From positions 6,798,501 to 6,862,500 of the forward strand of contig NC_054758.1 of assembly GCF_018143015.1 (NCBI RefSeq): a stretch of DNA of 64,000 nucleotides. Reading direction: 5' to 3'. The notes beneath the pieces were generated by a model. That model made no database searches. It was not told the origin of the DNA and was given only the letters and a program-made list of their open reading frames with translations. The stretch comes from Lytechinus variegatus. Taxonomy: Eukaryota; Echinodermata; Echinoidea; Temnopleuroida; Toxopneustidae. The position numbers and the translations under genes were made by a program. How positions within the stretch are numbered: the first letter of the stretch is position 1; every line of letters begins with the position of its first letter. Of this stretch, positions 23,089-34,823 are shown piece after piece.

Positions 23089-24364
23089 ATGGAAAACACG
23101 AGAGATATTCATCAAAACACCTCGAGCTGTTGTGAAGATCAAGATTTGTATGATATTCCCATGCATTCGATTGCGTGGCTAGCCACTGTCCCTTTGACTC
23201 TTTCGATAATAATCGCAGTCACTATAGTGGGGAACGCGATGGTGATTGCAGCTTACTTTCTGGACAGACGCATCAGGAATAATGTAGCGAACCTCCTCAT
23301 CTTAAACCTTGCAATAACAGACTTTGTCGTCGGTGCTTTCATCATTTCCATTGACACTGCCTGGATCATCAAGGACGTCTGGACCTATGGAGAATTGTTC
23401 TGCAAAATCTGGATAAACGTTGATTTCGTAGTCACCATGATGTCTACGCTCACCATGGTTCTTATCAGCTGGGACCGTTACTGTTTCCTGACGATGGGGT
23501 TGCGGTACAAAACATTCCAGACTAAAAAGCGTATTTGCGTGATCCTTGCCATTTCTTGGACAATTGTTATCCTGATATACACATTCCTTGCTTTTGCATG
23601 GAGTCCCATTACCGGGTGAATATAACGTAGATTATTCTCAAAACTGTGAAATGGAGTTTACATACAACCTGGTCGCAACGATCATCAACAACATTTTCGG
23701 ATTCTTCATTCCATTTGCTATCTTAATTATCCTTAACATTACTGTGTACAGAAACATATATCGGAGGTCTAGGGGTACCGTCGGTCGAAGCCCTTCAAGG
23801 TCAATAAATACGTCGTCTAGGTCACCAAAGAAAAACTTTGGGCCTAGATCCCCAAGGGGGGTAAACTACCGTCATCCCGACGGTCCTTCTGGCCCAGTAG
23901 CAGTCTCACCTAGACGCGGTGGTGATGCTGCTGCAGCAAATGTAACTACCGAGTTTACTGACAACCGCGCAGGTGGAGAAAACCCCGTCACAAGAGAACT
24001 ATCAAATGATAGAACCTCTTCTTCAAAGAAAGAAGGTCGAACATTTGCCAGGCATCGAAAAGCAGCCTTCGTGTTAGCCATCCTTATCGGATGTTACCTG
24101 CTCTGCTGGTTACCCTACCAAGTAACAAGCGTAATGTATGCAGTCTGTGATACCGATTGCGTCTCCATTCGTTCGTGGGAGGTCACGAATTTACTTCTTT
24201 TGTGTAACTCAACCATCAATCCCTTTATCTATGCTGCTATTAATGTCCACTTTCGTCGGAACTTTAGGAAGTTTTTGTTGCTTGATCGTTGGGCTTTCGA
24301 CTTTAAAAATTGTAAAATGAAATGTCAAAATGCAAATCAGATTGGTTGTCACCGGAAGCCTTAA
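23089..24364 (+). pseudogene. Amine-type GPCR, tandem copy 3, frameshifted
   Basis: The third member of the array keeps the ATG, TM1-TM4, Asp3.32 and W-DRY. One extra G in the 'accgggtga' stretch near 23,615 (copies 1 and 2 read a single Gly-Glu codon pair there) then puts a stop after 176 residues, in loop 2. The remaining TM5-TM7 coding sequence runs in another frame to 24,364, and a second indel (two bases lost near 24,344) alters the C-terminus. Several otherwise conserved positions also differ, for example Leu for Arg in the first intracellular loop. As read, the product lacks TM5-TM7 and should not work. A base-calling error could explain the first shift, but two separate indels favour a real pseudogene. 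Confidence 0.8.
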
Positions 24365-24515
24365 TGTCAGCACGGTTACCATGGTTACCTAATGTCTGCA
24401 AACGATCGTCTTCCATCTAGAGAGTTTCCTTGCAAACATGTCGGAAGGCCCAGACAAGAAACTTTTGTAAATACAATCAGACTACTGCTGACTACTGCAC
24501 ATCTTGCGCCTATGA
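24365..24515 (+). other. Start of copy-3 3' flank, cut by insertion
   Basis: Matches the sequence after copies 1 and 2 up to CTATGA at 24,510-24,515, where homology stops. The rest of the same flank begins with CTATGA at 34,824. Confidence 0.7.
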
Positions 24516-25028
24516 TCTCCAGGGGGGTGGGGCACTCGACCAAAAAAGTAGTGGGTATGTGCCGCGGGCGAGACAAAAAAACGGGGACCTTGGAGCGGGC
24601 TTGTTGTAAAAAGGAGGGTCCTCGGAACGGGCTTCAGAACGAAAAATTTGTGTGGAAACGGGGGTCCTTGCACGGGTCGCCTGCGTATTCATCCCTATGG
24701 AAGGCGCATACGTGCATGCAGGTAGCCCGGCGGCACGGGCGCCGGGTGCGCTCGCGGAGAGGCGATGGTCGGACAGCGCTTTGCCAAAATTGCGGCTCAT
24801 TGTAGCGCAGATCAATACGGCCAGAACGGCGTCACGGAAAATATGCGAAGCTTTGGAGCGGATTTTTTTTTCTTCTTTTTCCTCGATAAGAAGAAAATAC
24901 TGTGCTTTTTTCTTTTTCTCAATTAGACAAAAATACTATGCCTTGGAACGGAAATTTGAGTGTAAAAATGGGGGTCCCCTCCGCGGCACATACCCACTAT
25001 GCATTATATACTGAATGCCCCCCCCCCC
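24516..25028. mobile_element. Foldback element with G-run/C-run ends
   Basis: The left end is TCTCCAGGGGGG followed by GGGGCA; the right end is GCA complement followed by a C run. GTGGGTATGTGCCGCGG at 24,551-24,567 is exactly inverted at 24,981-24,997. The body is unusually GC-rich for this window. Open frames on both strands are by-products of that composition. Its left edge abuts one copy of the CTATGA duplication, but the other copy lies 9.8 kb away at 34,824, so this is either the left end of a larger element or one of several nested insertions. Confidence 0.6.
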
Positions 25029-25650
25029 ACGCTGTTTCAGAGTGAAAATAAGCTTAGCGCCCCCTCGCGGCCCAAGTGCGCATATGCATTTAACGTTGTT
25101 GTGCTGCAATCTCATACAGGGGCGATGAAAAAATCTTTGGCGAATGTGTGGCATCTGGCGCTGACACGACCAACTCTCTCTGTCTGTCCCCAACAGTTTA
25201 TTTATTTCGCAAGAATTCCGTGGAGAAACATTTTTTTCCATGTTTGAAGTCGTAAGTATGGCAATGGGATTATACGTTTTCTGTTTTTTTCCATTTTGTG
25301 ATGTTGTTTGCGTTTGCATAATCCAATGTTAACTCGCAAATCTGACCTAATTATGGAACTTTATAAGGTCCAAAATGTAAAAAGTCCGGTTTGTCAGCAT
25401 TTCGTATTTATTTTAGTTTTGTTTTCATTGCACTTAAGATTCATCTGGCGCATTTTTTCGTGGACCCAACATTAGAATTTACTTTAGGTTCATTTTTCGA
25501 TACAGCACATTCTGTTTGTACAGGATGTGGGCGCCGCTATATACCTCGGGTGAAGCCGGGCAGGGCCGGGTCGCGGGCCGCCTGGCTGTGTGGTCAGACA
25601 CCGCTCATGTACACAGCAGCTCAGCTGCGCTTCGTGAGCTGAGGCAGAGC

Positions 25651-26093
25651 TAACCCAGGGAACTCCCGTCCGCGTACCGGGCGGGAGCCCAGGAGCTTAC
25701 CGTGTAATTGACCATACTCAATGGTCTACAAGGGTAGATTATGGTCAAAATATCTAGCAAGATAAATTATGAAAACAGAAATTATGCACTTACCACGATT
25801 AGGCCTATATGGATGATGGTCTAACGAGTGGCAGTTTTTCAGACATCTGGGCACAGACTGGAACCTCAAAAAAACGAAAAGTTGCCCCCGTCTCGATCGG
25901 CCATTTTTGTTATGAATTGCCACGCGTTAGACCTTCATCCATATACCGTAATCGTGGTAAGTGCATAATTTCTGTTTTTCATAATTTATCTTGCTAGATA
26001 TTTTGACCATAATCTACCCTTGTCCCGTGAGTATGGGTCAATACATGAGCTCCTGGCGTCGGACCGCTCTGCGGGCCGGCGCTCCCTGGGTTA
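25651..26093. mobile_element. MULE-like palindromic element, 9-bp TSD
   Basis: A 443-bp element whose arms (about 25,651-25,825 and 25,925-26,093) are extended inverted repeats, beginning TAACCCAGGGA and its inverse. The direct repeat AGGCAGAGC stands on both sides (25,642-25,650 and 26,094-26,102). Long TIRs plus a 9-bp TSD are typical of Mutator-like (MuDR/MULE) elements. It has no transposase. The outer parts are GC-rich and the inner arms AT-rich. On transcription it would fold into a long hairpin. Confidence 0.75.
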
Positions 26094-26383
26094 AGGCAGA
26101 GCTAGCTGAGCCAGACTGCCTGAGTGAGACTGAGAGTGCATTTGCTGTACATGTAATGATTTGGCTGCGCCTAATGCTGCTGAGTGCTAACTTTGACTCG
26201 TAAAAAAGGGTATTTCACAGTCTTGGTCTAGACTCTTATTTTCACAATCATGACAACACTTGCAATATTTTTGGCCATTTGTTTTTTTTTTGCATACAAA
26301 TTTACAGTCAGTGTTAGCCATATCTGTGATACTGCGGCTATATTGACTACACCGCACTAGTAGTGACTAGATTCAAGGCCAGC

Positions 26384-26521
26384 AGTGCTACTGCTAGTTA
26401 GCCTGGAGGACTCGGTGATCATATTTTTTTATGATTTTGATATTGCCATTTGATCAAATGACAATATTATCAAAATCATAAAAAATATCACTGAGTCCTC
26501 TCGGCTAAGTGGTAGTACTAG
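26384..26521. repeat. Near-loopless hairpin palindrome
   Basis: About 138 bp of nearly perfect inverted repeat centred on TGATCA at about 26,451-26,456, with arms containing 'gaggactc', 'atgattttgat' and 'catttga'. It could be a tiny MITE. The short loop and long stem could also yield a precursor-miRNA-like or siRNA-producing hairpin if transcribed. No clean TSD is seen. Confidence 0.65.
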
Positions 26522-26534
26522 TAGGCCCTATAGA

Positions 26535-26873
26535 TTCTAGATTTTTTAATTGATTTTTTTAGGGTGGGTTAGATTCTGCTTGAGGTCTGAGGTTTTTCCC
26601 AGATACATGAGGGGGTATTGCATTAAAAATTTTGTACTGCATAGAGTCTATACGGCGGGTCTGGGGATTGGTTTGAAATAAAGGATTTTGTGTTTTTTTA
26701 TTTCTTTATTTTTTTAATTGATTTTTTTAGGGTTAGATTCTGCTTGAGGTTTTTTCAGATACATGGGGGGGGGGTATTGCGTTAAAAATATGCTGTACTT
26801 CATAGAGTCTATACGGTGGGTCCGGGGAATTGGGTCTGAAATGAAGGATTTATGTTTTTTTATTTCTTTTTTT
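26535..26873. repeat. Two-copy tandem repeat of about 170 bp
   Basis: Two direct copies (about 26,535-26,705 and 26,706-26,873) share 'attgatttttttaggg', 'gattctgcttgaggt' and 'catagagtctatacgg'. They differ by small indels and poly-T/poly-G length. No coding meaning is apparent. Confidence 0.65.
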
Positions 26874-27618
26874 TCTCAATTTTTTAGTTTCAATGAATCA
26901 ATAACACACATTGCTACATTTATTCACAAGAAACTATACACACATAGGTCAGGTAGGCCCTAAATTTTAATTTTCTATTGTATCAGACCAAAATATACAT
27001 TTATTATTATAGTTCATACATGATAGTTTATCTCTGCGCACGCGCTTCTTTTTTGGCATTTCTTGTTTACTAAATTTCATCATAAGATGACTTTCATTTT
27101 TCAAAGATCCTTTTATCTTTAATATAACATGTCTTCTGTGTGCACGTTTTGTACAGGGAAGATTAGCATAAATTCTGTTCGTCTTTTTTATCATCATGAT
27201 AGTTGTTCTCTGGTGAAACATGTATTCAAAGAATTTCTTCTTTTGTTGATTTGAGTGTTGATACGTCATATTTAACTAATGTCACCAACATAATCTGAAA
27301 AATCTAATTTCACACATGAAAATGACATTATTACCAATATATTTATAGGTCTTTTTATTTTATGTATCCTTTCAACTAGTTCCCCTAGTCTCAAAAATTG
27401 AAGGAAAAAATATGTATGTTTCATCAGAGGTTAAATCTAAATCATACCTATATTACATCAGATAAAATAAACATCTAAAACAACTGCCAGCTATTTTACT
27501 TTTTATATAAAAAATTAAAAAATTATATCACACAATTTTCAGTAATAATCTACACATCTGTGACGTTACAAAATAGAATAATTTGAAATTTATGTCTCCA
27601 ATAACCTGACTTCTACAT
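26874..27618. other. No recognisable gene
   Basis: AT-rich noncoding-looking stretch. A basic open frame on the minus strand (26,967-27,269) has no recognisable domain or splice context. Confidence 0.4.
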
Positions 27619-29570
27619 TTAATCCTCTTCATTTGTCAGTTGCTTGGTGATGGAATGAGTCATTTTCTGAAGCAATGAGATGGAAGGAACCTTCATAGCA
27701 TCCAACAAACAAGGATTTCTATGAGGCATTGTGTTTTTCCACATTGCAGACCTCTGTATCACCAACTTAAATGAGCCTCCACCTGTCCACCATGATCTCC
27801 CCCAAACTTAATCCACACCTCTTCTTCAGGAATTGCCCCATCGTGAGTTGTGAGAAATCCATTCCTGTGGAAAGATGATGGAACATGAACATACGGTAGT
27901 TTTTGATGATTTCTACCAATTAATAGCTTTAGCTATGAAAAAAAAGGCTGGCCTCCCTCAACATTTTTAAAGATATTTCTATTACTCTTTTTCGTTTGAG
28001 TCTTCTGGTGATGCAAAATTTGAGGCCACACTGGTGACAATCAGCACAGTTTAAAAAAAATAATACAATTATGCAAGTGCATATCACATCAAAATTTGCT
28101 CAAAAACTTGTTTTAGTACAAATCCAATGCTTTATTCTGTCTCCAGGAAAGATTTATGATTGTATATATTATTCTCACTTTTGATGAATTTAATCATGAA
28201 TCTGGTGGCAGATTATAATATCTATTGTCATTTAAAGGTGCAAATGAAATGATCATGAAAATCCTTTTTGGCAATGTCCTTGAGATGAATTTATTGATTT
28301 CACATTCTTTATGATCATTAAAACTATTCAAAATAAAGCAATATTCTGGTGCTAACTTTTCTTTCTGTTTCTGTTGTCTAACCACCTCCAGTCTGTGACT
28401 CTGCTATGGACCTAGTGAATCACTGTTGACTGTCCATGGTTCAAGTGAGGATTGGCAAACCTGGTCATTTCTTGATTACCTACAGAATGCAATTGCAACA
28501 TATGCAAAATCTTATGCAGGAATGGGGCTATAGCAGTGATGGGACACTACATTTGACTGTGAAGATCAGACGATGCAATTCCCGTTGGTCAGCCCCCCCC
28601 CCCCCCACCCCAAGGAGCCATGCACTGCCAGAGATCTTGAGCCAGGTCTTCAGTGGTTATCCATTGATAATAAGAACAGTGAGGTCAGTATGACATTAAT
28701 TCGCAGTGAAAATTACCTATTCATCTGTCTGTACTGTGGACCAATTAAGGTGCCCATCATTCATCATGGCCAATGTCTTTGCTGCATCTTGTTATGTAAA
28801 TCTCTTTGAATGACTATTAAACAAGAAGAAGCTTTCTTCACATGTATAAGCTCTAAAGCATATATACATAACAATTTTGATTTAATATTTTGATGGCCAT
28901 TCATTAGAAGACACCCCCCCCCCCCCGCAATTCAAATTTGGTGCTTTTAAATTCATCTGCCACTATACAGGTTGAAAGAAAATGCCCCCACTCACTTGCA
29001 TGTACACACTGGTTCATGGCTCCCAAAATTTTCACCACAAAGAAAAGGGGATAAGAAAAGGAAAGTAAAAGGGTGAAACATATTACTTTCTGAATATTGT
29101 GTCAATTTCTATCACAGTTACTATTATTTTAAATGTAAAAATTAGTCAATATGGAAGAAAATGCTTGAAGATGAGAAATCAAAGTGATTTGGATATCATA
29201 AGGAAGGGGATATATACTTTTTTTCCAACTATAAGTAGATCAACATCTATACTTGTAAACCATTCTTTAAAAAATTATGTTTTATCTATATTTCAAAGAA
29301 ATAAACAAGTAGTATGTTGCATTTGTACAGGTGATGAGCTTTGAATTAAGATAATTCTCTCATTTAATTCACAGTGCTAAGAATTTGCGTTACTTACTGT
29401 TCCAGGTATCTTGTTGATTTCGACGTGACCATCTTCCTAACGCTTCTTCCAAACAATGAACTGGAGGCTCTTTCCACGAATGAATGTTTAGCTGCTTCAA
29501 GTGTGATTCCAGCTTTTTCAAGAGCTTCTTGTTGTTCTACTTCTACTGCCTTTATTGTAGTTAACATGTC
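27619..29570 (-). pseudogene. Decayed multi-exon gene, probably transposon-derived
   Basis: Three phase-compatible minus-strand exons. Exon A (29,398-29,570) has an AG acceptor and strong GTAAGT donor and encodes a helical, charged segment containing 'AVEVEQQEALEKAG' and 'RSVRKMVTSKS'. Exon B (28,357-28,392) adds 'LEVVRQQKQKE'; its donor GTTAGC is weak. Exon C starts at 27,864 after a pyrimidine-rich acceptor and encodes 'GFLTTHDGAIPEEEVWIKF' then 'GGDHGG'. There an 8-base duplication (GGTGGA repeated) shifts the frame before 'GSFKL'; the shifted frame runs to a stop at 27,619-27,621. The HDG and GGDHGGGSFK words recall a multi-copy protein of invertebrate mobile elements, from memory. No 5' exon could be joined: upstream sequence has an in-frame stop. 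Role unknown. Confidence 0.5.
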
Positions 29571-32500
29571 CTGTGAATGTTTTTAGGAGCCCAGTTTTGC
29601 TACAAACACAGTAAACCTCAAGTTCACATATAGTTAAAAAACGGTCTACTTGTAACATTATCTAGGAAAAAGTTCTACAAATTGGACATGGTGAAACTTT
29701 TCATTCATTATGTTTTCAGTATTTACTGAGGTACTCACTACAAAAGGAAGTTGGGGTCAAAAGGTCAAGTTTTTGTTCAACTTGGTCACATTCCTTTATT
29801 TCTGCATCAATTATGTTCACACTACATCTGATCCTTGGGTAATACATGTACTTTCATTAGGATAATGGGTCAAAGGCCTAATGTTAATAATCAACTGCCT
29901 AATGTTAATAATCAACTGAAAATTACTTAGTCAGAAAAGTGGTTTTTATTGGATTCCCTATCTTTTGCTTATAATTATTTTTTTTTCAAATTTAGTATTT
30001 CTCCATCAAATCTGACAAATTCATTATTTTTTTATCAATAATTATTAAACGATGTCAGTAATAAGAGTTTTGAGAAACATGTGCAAGTATATGTACCAAT
30101 ATCCATGTGCAGAATATTTGCTGCAAGGTTAAATGCTACAGTGAAATTTTAAAGTCCGCAACCATAGGATACGGGAAAAGAGTTCTTGCAGCCTTTGATG
30201 TACTTATAAAGATCAAGATAGAATTCACCCAAAACATCTATTAGGTGTTAGTAGCTGAAAATATCGTAGATTAGTTCAGAACTATTCATCTGGAAGAAGA
30301 GACAAGTCAAAGCATTTTAAACAATTTCAAAACTTACCTGCGCTATATTTGTTTTTAATTGATATGCAGTTAGAATTGATCAAATTCTGATTGCAAGCTG
30401 ACAAATTTATTTAAAAGGAGGGTATTAACATGAATGTATTTCAATACAAATAAGACATCTCTGGCAGTCTTGCCTGCATTATTATGCAATTCAATATGGT
30501 CAGAAGTTCGGTATGGAAATGGGTGGATAATGGAAAAAGTATTTGTCGAGTTAAATGCCAATAATTGAATAATATTAAATTCAATTATCAATAAAAAAAA
30601 GACTTCTGGAATGTCTCTCTACAGTTATTATTCATGACATGTCTAATTATACTACACTAGTAGGAAAATGTCATAATAATCTAATATTCAAATTGAAAAA
30701 AAAATTTAGTTCCAATAATTTAGATATATTTCACTTCAAACTTTAATTCAAAGACTACAGGCATCACTTTTTATACGCCCGTCTTGAATGAATGAGGAAA
30801 TCAACTCTTTTTAATATCCATATATTTTTATTGATCTTTTACAAACGTTTACGTATTTTATTTTTTATTATTTTTAATTTACTATTTCCTCATTATCTTA
30901 TGTACATGTATATAAATTTTCTTTGCCAAAGTATTCTTGCCTATACACATATTTCTCATGTCAGTTTTTACAAAGGTTACTGTTTTTTAATGTTTGAAAT
31001 ATGTAATGAGTCTTTTTATTGTTTTTACTTTGTATACATGAACAATTCAGCCATTTGGCTGCGACTCATGTTTCTAATAAACCTTGAATTGAATTGAATT
31101 GTATGTTAAATAGTAGGTTAAAAACAACTGAAAATATGTATTATAATAGCAATGTATTATATTGTATCATATGAATTATGACTATGGTTTACATTTCTAG
31201 TCACTTAAAATGCAGAGAACAACGAGATTCAGATTATTTTACAAATTCAATAATTTTGAGAATATAAAGGAATGAGCTACATGTGCATGTCATATCCAAT
31301 CTAATCAATTACCAGTAGTCACTTATCTGATTTGTAATTTATATTTATTGTATTTTTAAGTCTTGTATCATTGCATAAAAAAATTTATCCACGGGGTACT
31401 GAATTTGCCAGGCATGTGAAGGTGAAAGTATTTTTTTCAGTGTTTTTTTTAATTGTTATGTACACTGTAATTGATATGCATACAACAATGATAGATAACC
31501 AATTTTTATGGCTGTGTGAGTGGTAGATCACATGAAATTTGCAAATATATTGTTTTAAAATGACTGATTTTTTCATATTCATATTAATTCTTTTTTTGGG
31601 AGGGGGTAGATAATGCAGACCTGACAAGTGACCATTGTTTTCATTTAGGAGTTCAATCCCTTCTCCTTTCATCCATATTTCATAGCTTTTATAAAGTTAC
31701 GAGGGTTTCATTAACCCAACAGACATGTAGAGATTGAACTTTAGCTCCTACCTCAGTTGTTATACATGCTTATTAAAATAATATTTTATTGGAAGGTTTC
31801 TTTCAAGTAAAATTATTGTCTTGATGTTTATTTATATATATATCTGTGCATGTAATGTCACTGGAGGGCAAATTTTCAAATGTGGTTCAATAAATAGTTG
31901 AATGTGAATGAAACTCTATCCGTATCTAAACTTCCTAAAATATGTAGTAATTCACTGCAATTTTATTGTAAATTTTGAATGAAATTCGTTTATATAATCT
32001 TACTCTTTTTATAAGCAAGGGATGACCTGCCATGACTACTTGAGACATCTAACATTCTGCTGTATAATCAAGGATAAAGGCACAAGGGTGAGGCACATGT
32101 ACTTGTATGCTGCCTGGCATGCAATATTTTGAGAATGACTCCTTGATTAGGCAGCCTTATCCAAATGAAAGGCCATTGTCATTAATACGCCACCCCTTCC
32201 TCAATTTTGCCTTCTCCAGTGCCCCAATTGCATAAAAGTTAGTATTATGGTAACCTTGTTATCAAATGGTAACTACCATGTTAACACTAATCAAAGCCAA
32301 TCAAGATCAAGGACTCCATACAAGTTGTATTTGCATGGTAAATCATAATTGTAACTTTTTTATGCAATGGGGCCGATGTATATTAAATCCTTGATCACTG
32401 ACAACAAACAATTAATGAAACGGGACAAAGGCAGTATTGATGAACTGAAAAACCAGAGTCAAAGGCAGGGTTGGAAGGGATGTCCCCCCCCCCCCTCCTC

Positions 32501-34739
32501 ATTTTGAAAAAAAATCTCAATTGAACATACTGCTAATATAACTATAGGCCTATAGCCAGTTTTAGGAAATTGCATAGAAAATTGTCATCTGCACCCACTC
32601 AATTTTCAGTTTTGCTCTTTGCACCCTCTTGATTTTAAAAATACTGGACCTTCCTCTGAGGTATTGTGGGGTTGGATTGGCTTGGGTATTTATGACGGTG
32701 GGGGGGGGGGTAATATTTCACCTCCACAATAAGAAAAAACATAGTTTCCATTTAAAAAATTTAACAAGTAAAGTTATTTAAAAAAAAATCAGTGACAATG
32801 ATACTAGTCAACACCAGGGGCTGTGAGGGGGGGGGTGGCTGTGAGGGCTTTCTAAAACCATGTACAAAAACATAAAAATTACCATATAAATATGATTATT
32901 GCATGGTCAGCCCCCATTTTCAAAACTTCCACGGCACCTAACACCACTTTCCAGAAGGGGCGGGGGGGGGGGACTGCCTTATCCTCAAAAGTAAGATGGC
33001 CCCGTGGCCGGCCCCTGTCTCTGGATCTGGTTCGGTATTAACAAGTCAGTGGCATACACAGGGGTGGGGGTTACAGGGTTAAACCCCCTTCAATTTTTTT
33101 AACCCTCCCACCCCCACCACAATTAAAAAAAACCACTATTTTTTATATTCAAGTTTTTATTGAAGTAAATCATAACAATCACAATATTTACAAATGATTA
33201 GCATGATGGAAAAGCATAAAATCATGAAACATTACAAATAAAAAAGGCAGATTTAAGATTAAAATGATCTATAAGTTTTCAAGAGGGAAGCGCCGAGATA
33301 GAAAAAAAAGACCGCCCTTACTAAATTTTTTGAAAGACCCCTTTTTATTCAATTATTTATTTATTCATTTATTTCTTTTTTATTTTTATTTTTTTTGGGG
33401 GGGTTAGGGACGACCAAAAATTGAAGGCTAAGACCTGTTTTTTTTTTGGGGGGGGTCATCAACATTTCATTCAGCTTGACCCATCCCTCTTAAATATTCC
33501 TACTTAGGCTACTATAACAAGTTATTTATTTTTTTCATTTTTTTAATGAGAAAGAGTTTGCCTATTTTTTTAGAGGACCGCCAACTTAAGCAATTCATGC
33601 CATTGAAAAAATAGGCCAATGTACTCTCATGGCTTATATGATGACAGCTAGTTAGAAGAAATAATTTTTTTCCATGATCAATCATGATCCGGGTACATGT
33701 ACTTGGTATCGTCGATCGTCGATCTCCCATTCTAAAATAGGCTCTCCCCAGATCAAGTCTAAAAAGGATCACAAAATGCTGTCAGACGAACGTGAATCGT
33801 TTTAGTTGCAACATTTCTCTCAAATTTTAATTATGAGAAGAGTAATGGAATAATTCAAGTAGAATTTTCCTCTAAAACAAATACATTTGTTCAAGTGGTC
33901 TCGCTGTGTTTGGTCCGGTCTTGGACCTAACGTTAGATCTAGACCCATTTCCGCATTCAAAGTGTGATCGATGACGTCCAGATAGTTTTGTTTACAAATA
34001 AATCGTAAATCGTTAGCGGTGAAGGATCGATTGCCAATTGGTATTTATAAATTTCAATGATTCAAATCTATATATAAAGTAAATTCAACATATCGTCATA
34101 ATTTTTCTGACAAAACTTAAAAAAAAATATCTAAAACTTCTAACAAACTTATTTTATTTGAATTTGTTACTTTATTCATGAAATATACACCTTCCAAATC
34201 TTATAATGAAACAATGATCGTGTTATAAGTTCCCAGAAGAAACTTGGCAACGTCAAAGACCGTATAAGGTATTTGACGTGCATTAGTCGTACTGGTAAGC
34301 AAAAGTAGAAGTAAAAGACAACTAATGATGGGTTATTGATGCCGATCGGATATATTAATTAAGCAAGACATTATATCTTTGAGACGTTGAGAACACCAAA
34401 TCGGAGTAGTGTTTTTCAAGATATTATATGCCTGAAATGGTCGCTCTCTGCGAGTCCCAGGGGCCAGGCTCATTCGCGATTGCACTGAAAATGTCACTAA
34501 TAAGAGTGGAACTTTCAGGATTTATGTGAATATCATCAAAATGAAAAGGATTTTAGAAATTTGGAAATGTGATTTCTCGTGAAATTTTGGAGATACCATA
34601 TGACGATGGAAAGGAATAACCTTAAAAGGTAAGGCAAACCTCCAAAAATGTAGCTTTTTAACACATGTTGAATTGAAATCTTACAGTTGATCGTCGAGTA
34701 GTGTAAAAGTTGAAATAGCATATCAGCTGGCTGGGCAGC
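29571..34739. other. Long stretch without recognisable gene
   Basis: AT-rich sequence with many poly-G/C and poly-T runs (for example about 32,485-32,496, 32,700-32,710, 32,828-32,836 and 33,411-33,457). Open frames such as 30,792-31,097 lack domains. That one ends in 'ataaacc' followed by repeated (GAATT) words at 31,083-31,101, which looks like the 3' tail of a LINE or other retroposon. No transposase or exon with splice sites was found. Confidence 0.4.
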
Positions 34740-34823
34740 GCGCGAGGATTTCGTGCGCGCGTACTTGAAAGGGCTTATTTGTACATAGCCTATGGAGTGA
34801 AACAGCCGTGCCCCCCCCCCGGG

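Noticed and set aside
24392-25319. Overlapping 80-137 residue frames on both strands
   Set aside because: Caused by the GC-rich foldback; no domain, no conserved start.
28392-28682. Possible plus-strand exon with a pyrimidine tract before it and a GTCAGT donor after it
   Set aside because: The best frame contains two in-frame stops plus one at the very start, a long C run, and no recognisable domain.
30792-31097. Hydrophobic 101-residue frame
   Set aside because: AT-rich composition makes Phe/Leu/Ile-rich frames by chance; it ends in a retroposon-like (GAATT) tail.
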